Assembly: GCA_002297665.1 (NCBI GenBank)
Contig: DBMS01000301.1
Coordinates: forward strand, 1 to 7,515
DNA from: Holophagaceae bacterium UBA692
Lineage (GTDB): Bacteria; Acidobacteriota; Holophagae; Holophagales; Holophagaceae
Reading direction: 5' to 3'
DNA length: 7,515 nt
In this document: positions 6,801 through 7,515 of the stretch, in pieces
How positions within the stretch are numbered: position 1 is the stretch's first letter
Layout of the letters: each line of letters opens with the position of its first letter
Position numbers and translations under genes: made by a program
Notes under the pieces: generated by a model
Database searches by the model: none
What the model was told of the DNA's origin: nothing
What the model saw: only the letters and a program-made list of their open reading frames with translations

Positions 6801-6939
6801 CCGGCAGGGTCAGGGGGCGCTCGGCCACCGTGTCCGGGAGGGTGGGGTCGTCCTGGGAGGGCAGGTGCGCACCCGTCCAGTCCGATTCCGGACCAGGCCA
6901 TCCAGGCGAGGCGATCCTCCGCTTGTCCCCACTCCCCAT
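3841..6939 (-). CDS. Transmembrane serine/threonine protein kinase with C-terminal TPR-like repeat region
   Basis: A 1032-aa Hanks-type (PknB-like) receptor kinase. After a Pro-rich, disordered-looking N-terminus (1-58), the kinase domain spans about 60-320 with every key residue present: glycine loop GEGGMG (69-74), Lys91 in VALK, a likely helix-C Glu107, HRDIKPSN (177-184, catalytic Asp179), DFG (200-202) and GTPAYMAPE (220-228). It should be an active kinase that phosphorylates Ser/Thr on itself or on partners. A basic patch (RAGKAARRHK, 336-345) precedes one membrane helix (about 346-363), which places the kinase in the cytoplasm and about 670 C-terminal residues outside it. That part is alpha-helical and TPR-like, with a regular repeat at about 608-970. 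The ATG at 6937-6939 has a good ribosome binding site and lies 22 nt after the flotillin stop, suggesting one operon. The stop codon abuts the stop of the convergent gene. Substrates are unknown. Confidence 0.93.
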   Translation of the reverse strand: MGSGDKRRIASPGWPGPESDWTGAHLPSQDDPTLPDTVAERPLTLPEWLGQTPEPGRQVGRFVLGPLLGEGGMGRVYQAYDPFLHRIVALKLVRNQDPQILARFEQEARAQARVDHPNICKVYEVGQFEGVPFIAMQYVEGGNLAQRGKDLDLADKVRIVTLAAGALEAAHQAGLIHRDIKPSNIMLEDRPGGVTPFLMDFGLAREQEGGSLTIDEQVVGTPAYMAPEQAMGVTGRIDARADVYALGATFFFLLANRPPFRGPNAAQTLVALSGTEAPGLRSLVPGLPADLAVIVQKCLEKEPDRRYASARLLAEDLERFSRGEPILARSPSLFYRAGKAARRHKVATLLLTLTVLVGGSATAWNARSTWRARAQAELARRFGEQVKDLEWSLRVAHLLPAHDLGRDLARVRQAMAAIRVDMAARPGLADAPGAYALGRGHLVLGEYREARDQLMRAWELGAREPQVAQALGSTLGELYRRGLEEAERESIGDARTAMKQDLERNYRKPALDFIRLAGDEPYLKGLLAYYEGRDGDAARLAREALDEDPSLFEAHKLMGDAALDEAETAFQRGLFRDSAAAVDRAAQAFGTALAIARSHPDLYLAEARRCLLALRLAIHGTGTLDPTRREEALRRVDQALVCDPRAADAQLMRAQIWGTWAEALRHRGASPIEANAKALEAARKAALSDGGTGPLILMAGLQRSNAEYLRYHGGQPEPWIQGAADHFRRAAALEPGNVTVLRGHILLCFVAADDDRRKGRDPRATVETGLALGARLVQLQPELASNHDWVGGLAGAEAEYLLDHGQDPGLWFQRATEAFERGLAINPRDQALLNNVAYYTARRGQWEMETGREAGPTLARALDYARLTVQLDPKAALGHGTWALAARIMAEQELKAGRSPAPYLKEGQSACQKGESLDPTFYDNPLQAGLLGLVEARWLASQRLSPEAALTQALAKLERARTLNRIPSWETELALARGQLLGADLLPARAAALRAAAKKLLAGVARTDPGLRPLRDLESAASGRTPPSRTPS
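3864..3879. repeat. 16-bp perfect palindrome just past the convergent gene ends
   Basis: GCGTCCGG followed by CCGGACGC, 23 nt beyond the stop of the Ig-like gene and inside the last codons of the kinase gene. As RNA it can form a 6-bp GC stem with a GGCC loop on either strand. A copy of GGCGTCCGGC at 3848-3857 repeats 3863-3872, which makes the protein repeat RTPPSRTPS. There is no T-run, so it is at best a hairpin that slows polymerase or protects a 3' end. Confidence 0.4.
4030..5118 (-). repeat. Array of 45-46-residue TPR-like repeats in the kinase sensor region
   Basis: Protein-level repeats in residues about 608-970 of the kinase. A glycine recurs at residues 622, 668, 713, 759, 805, 851 and 897, steps of 46, 45, 46, 46, 46 and 46. 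Usually it is in G-x-x-P (668, 713, 759, 805, 897). Exactly 22 residues after each glycine is a proline closing a helix, often L-x-P or I-N-P: 644, 735, 781, 827, 873 and 919; the 668 unit has Gly690 there. A weaker eighth unit has SP at 945-946. The helix-turn-helix spacing and the closing Pro resemble TPR units lengthened from 34 to 46 residues by a longer loop holding the G-x-x-P. The region probably forms a superhelix that binds a ligand or protein partner. Confidence 0.7.
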
Positions 6940-6946
6940 CCAGACA

Positions 6947-6952
6947 TCCCTT
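6947..6952 (-). promoter_or_regulatory. Ribosome binding site of the kinase gene
   Basis: AAGGGA on the minus strand, 7 nt before the ATG at 6939, inside the 22-nt gap after the flotillin stop. It fixes the kinase start and leaves little room for a separate promoter, which supports co-translation from one message. Confidence 0.75.
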
Positions 6953-6961
6953 GCGATGCCC

Positions 6962-7515
6962 CTAGTCTACCTTGGATTCGCCCTCCTCCTCGGCCAGGCT
7001 GCCCAGATACTCGGGCAGCCGGATGCCCGCCAGGCCCGCCACCTCGTGCAGGGGCGGCAGGCTCTTGATGAGGCCGGCGAGGAAGGCGGAGGTGGACGTG
7101 CCGTCCTTGCCCGCGCCGTCCCACACCGTGACCTTGTCGATGCGGATGTTGCGGATGGCCTCCACCTGCAGCTGGACGATCTGCTCGATCTTTTCGGTCA
7201 TGAGCAGGGTGGCCGCCGCCTTGGCGTCGCCGTTGCAACTGGCGACCAGGTCCTGGTATCCGGCCGCCTTGCAGGCCAGCACCTTGCGCAGGCCTTCGGC
7301 TTCGGCCTGGTACTTGAGCAGGATCGCGTCGGCGGTCCCCCGGGCCTCGCGCCGCGTGCGCTCGGCTTCGGCCTCGGCGGCGATCTCGACCTTGCGCTTG
7401 TCCACCTCCTGGCGCACCACTTCCTGGGCGTTCAGCCGCTCGAGCTCTGCCTTGTACTGGGCCTTCTGGATTTCCGCCTCGGCCTCCCGGCGAGCCACTT
7501 CGCCCAGGCGCGCGG
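6962..7515 (-). CDS. Flotillin-like SPFH/Band 7 protein, C-terminal part (5' end outside window)
   Basis: The last 183 residues are visible; the frame runs off the window edge, so the GTG at 7498 is internal, not a start. The first part is a charged, Ala/Glu-rich coiled coil typical of the flotillin domain (REAEAEIQKAQ, AAEAEAERTRREARG, YQAEAEGLRKVL). A helical stretch follows (LLMTEKIEQIVQLQVEAIRNI), then IDKVTVWDGAGK, the beta-strand segment conserved near the C-terminus of flotillins, then FLAGLIKSLPPLHEVAGLAG and LPEYLGSL. The N-terminal membrane anchor and SPFH domain must lie upstream. Flotillins oligomerise on the inner face of the membrane and organise membrane domains. Being 22 nt upstream of a membrane kinase on the same strand, it may help position that kinase; this is inference from gene order only. 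Confidence 0.88.
   Translation of the reverse strand, partial: ARLGEVARREAEAEIQKAQYKAELERLNAQEVVRQEVDKRKVEIAAEAEAERTRREARGTADAILLKYQAEAEGLRKVLACKAAGYQDLVASCNGDAKAAATLLMTEKIEQIVQLQVEAIRNIRIDKVTVWDGAGKDGTSTSAFLAGLIKSLPPLHEVAGLAGIRLPEYLGSLAEEEGESKVD

Noticed and set aside
4577..6901. 774-codon alternative frame on the minus strand within the kinase
   Set aside because: Composition is almost only Gly, Pro, Arg and Ala, typical of a shifted frame. The overlapping frame has a full kinase domain.

Overview
The window is GC-rich bacterial DNA, dense with genes on both strands. The best guess for the source is Acidobacteriota, possibly the Holophaga/Geothrix group. This rests on a transmembrane Ser/Thr kinase fused to a long TPR-like tail, a secreted protein of tandem Ig-like modules, and overall gene style. 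No marker gene is present, so the taxonomy is inference.

Layout. (1) Positions 1-1270 (+): the 3' end of an ABC-transporter ATPase overlaps by ATGA an ORF that should encode its permease. After about 31 permease-like residues the ORF changes in frame into an internal piece of a GH42 beta-galactosidase, then into the C-terminal half of a PlsC-type acyltransferase. It is a three-part mosaic with neither enzyme's catalytic set complete. It is either an assembly or amplification chimera or a real rearrangement scar. (2) 1271-1387: a 117-bp leader with an elaborate nested inverted repeat. (3) 1388-2224 (+): an exported alpha/beta hydrolase with an intact Ser-Asp-His triad. (4) 2225-2289: a short gap with a 20-nt A/T-only tract inside a GGCCTA/TAGGCC inverted repeat, a probable promoter/operator. 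(5) 2290-3840 (+): a secreted multi-module Ig-like protein. Its stop codon abuts the stop codon of the convergent kinase gene with no spacer. (6) 6939-3841 (-): a complete 1032-aa Ser/Thr protein kinase with one membrane segment and a C-terminal region containing repeats of strict 45-46-residue period. (7) 7515-6962 (-): the C-terminal part of a flotillin/SPFH protein, 22 nt upstream of the kinase and probably co-transcribed with it.

The flotillin-kinase pair looks like one membrane-associated signalling or scaffold operon. The plus-strand genes look like separate exported or cell-envelope functions. The two items most worth checking are the three-way mosaic ORF and the 46-residue repeat array of the kinase. 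No tRNA, rRNA, CRISPR array, insertion sequence or integrase was seen.
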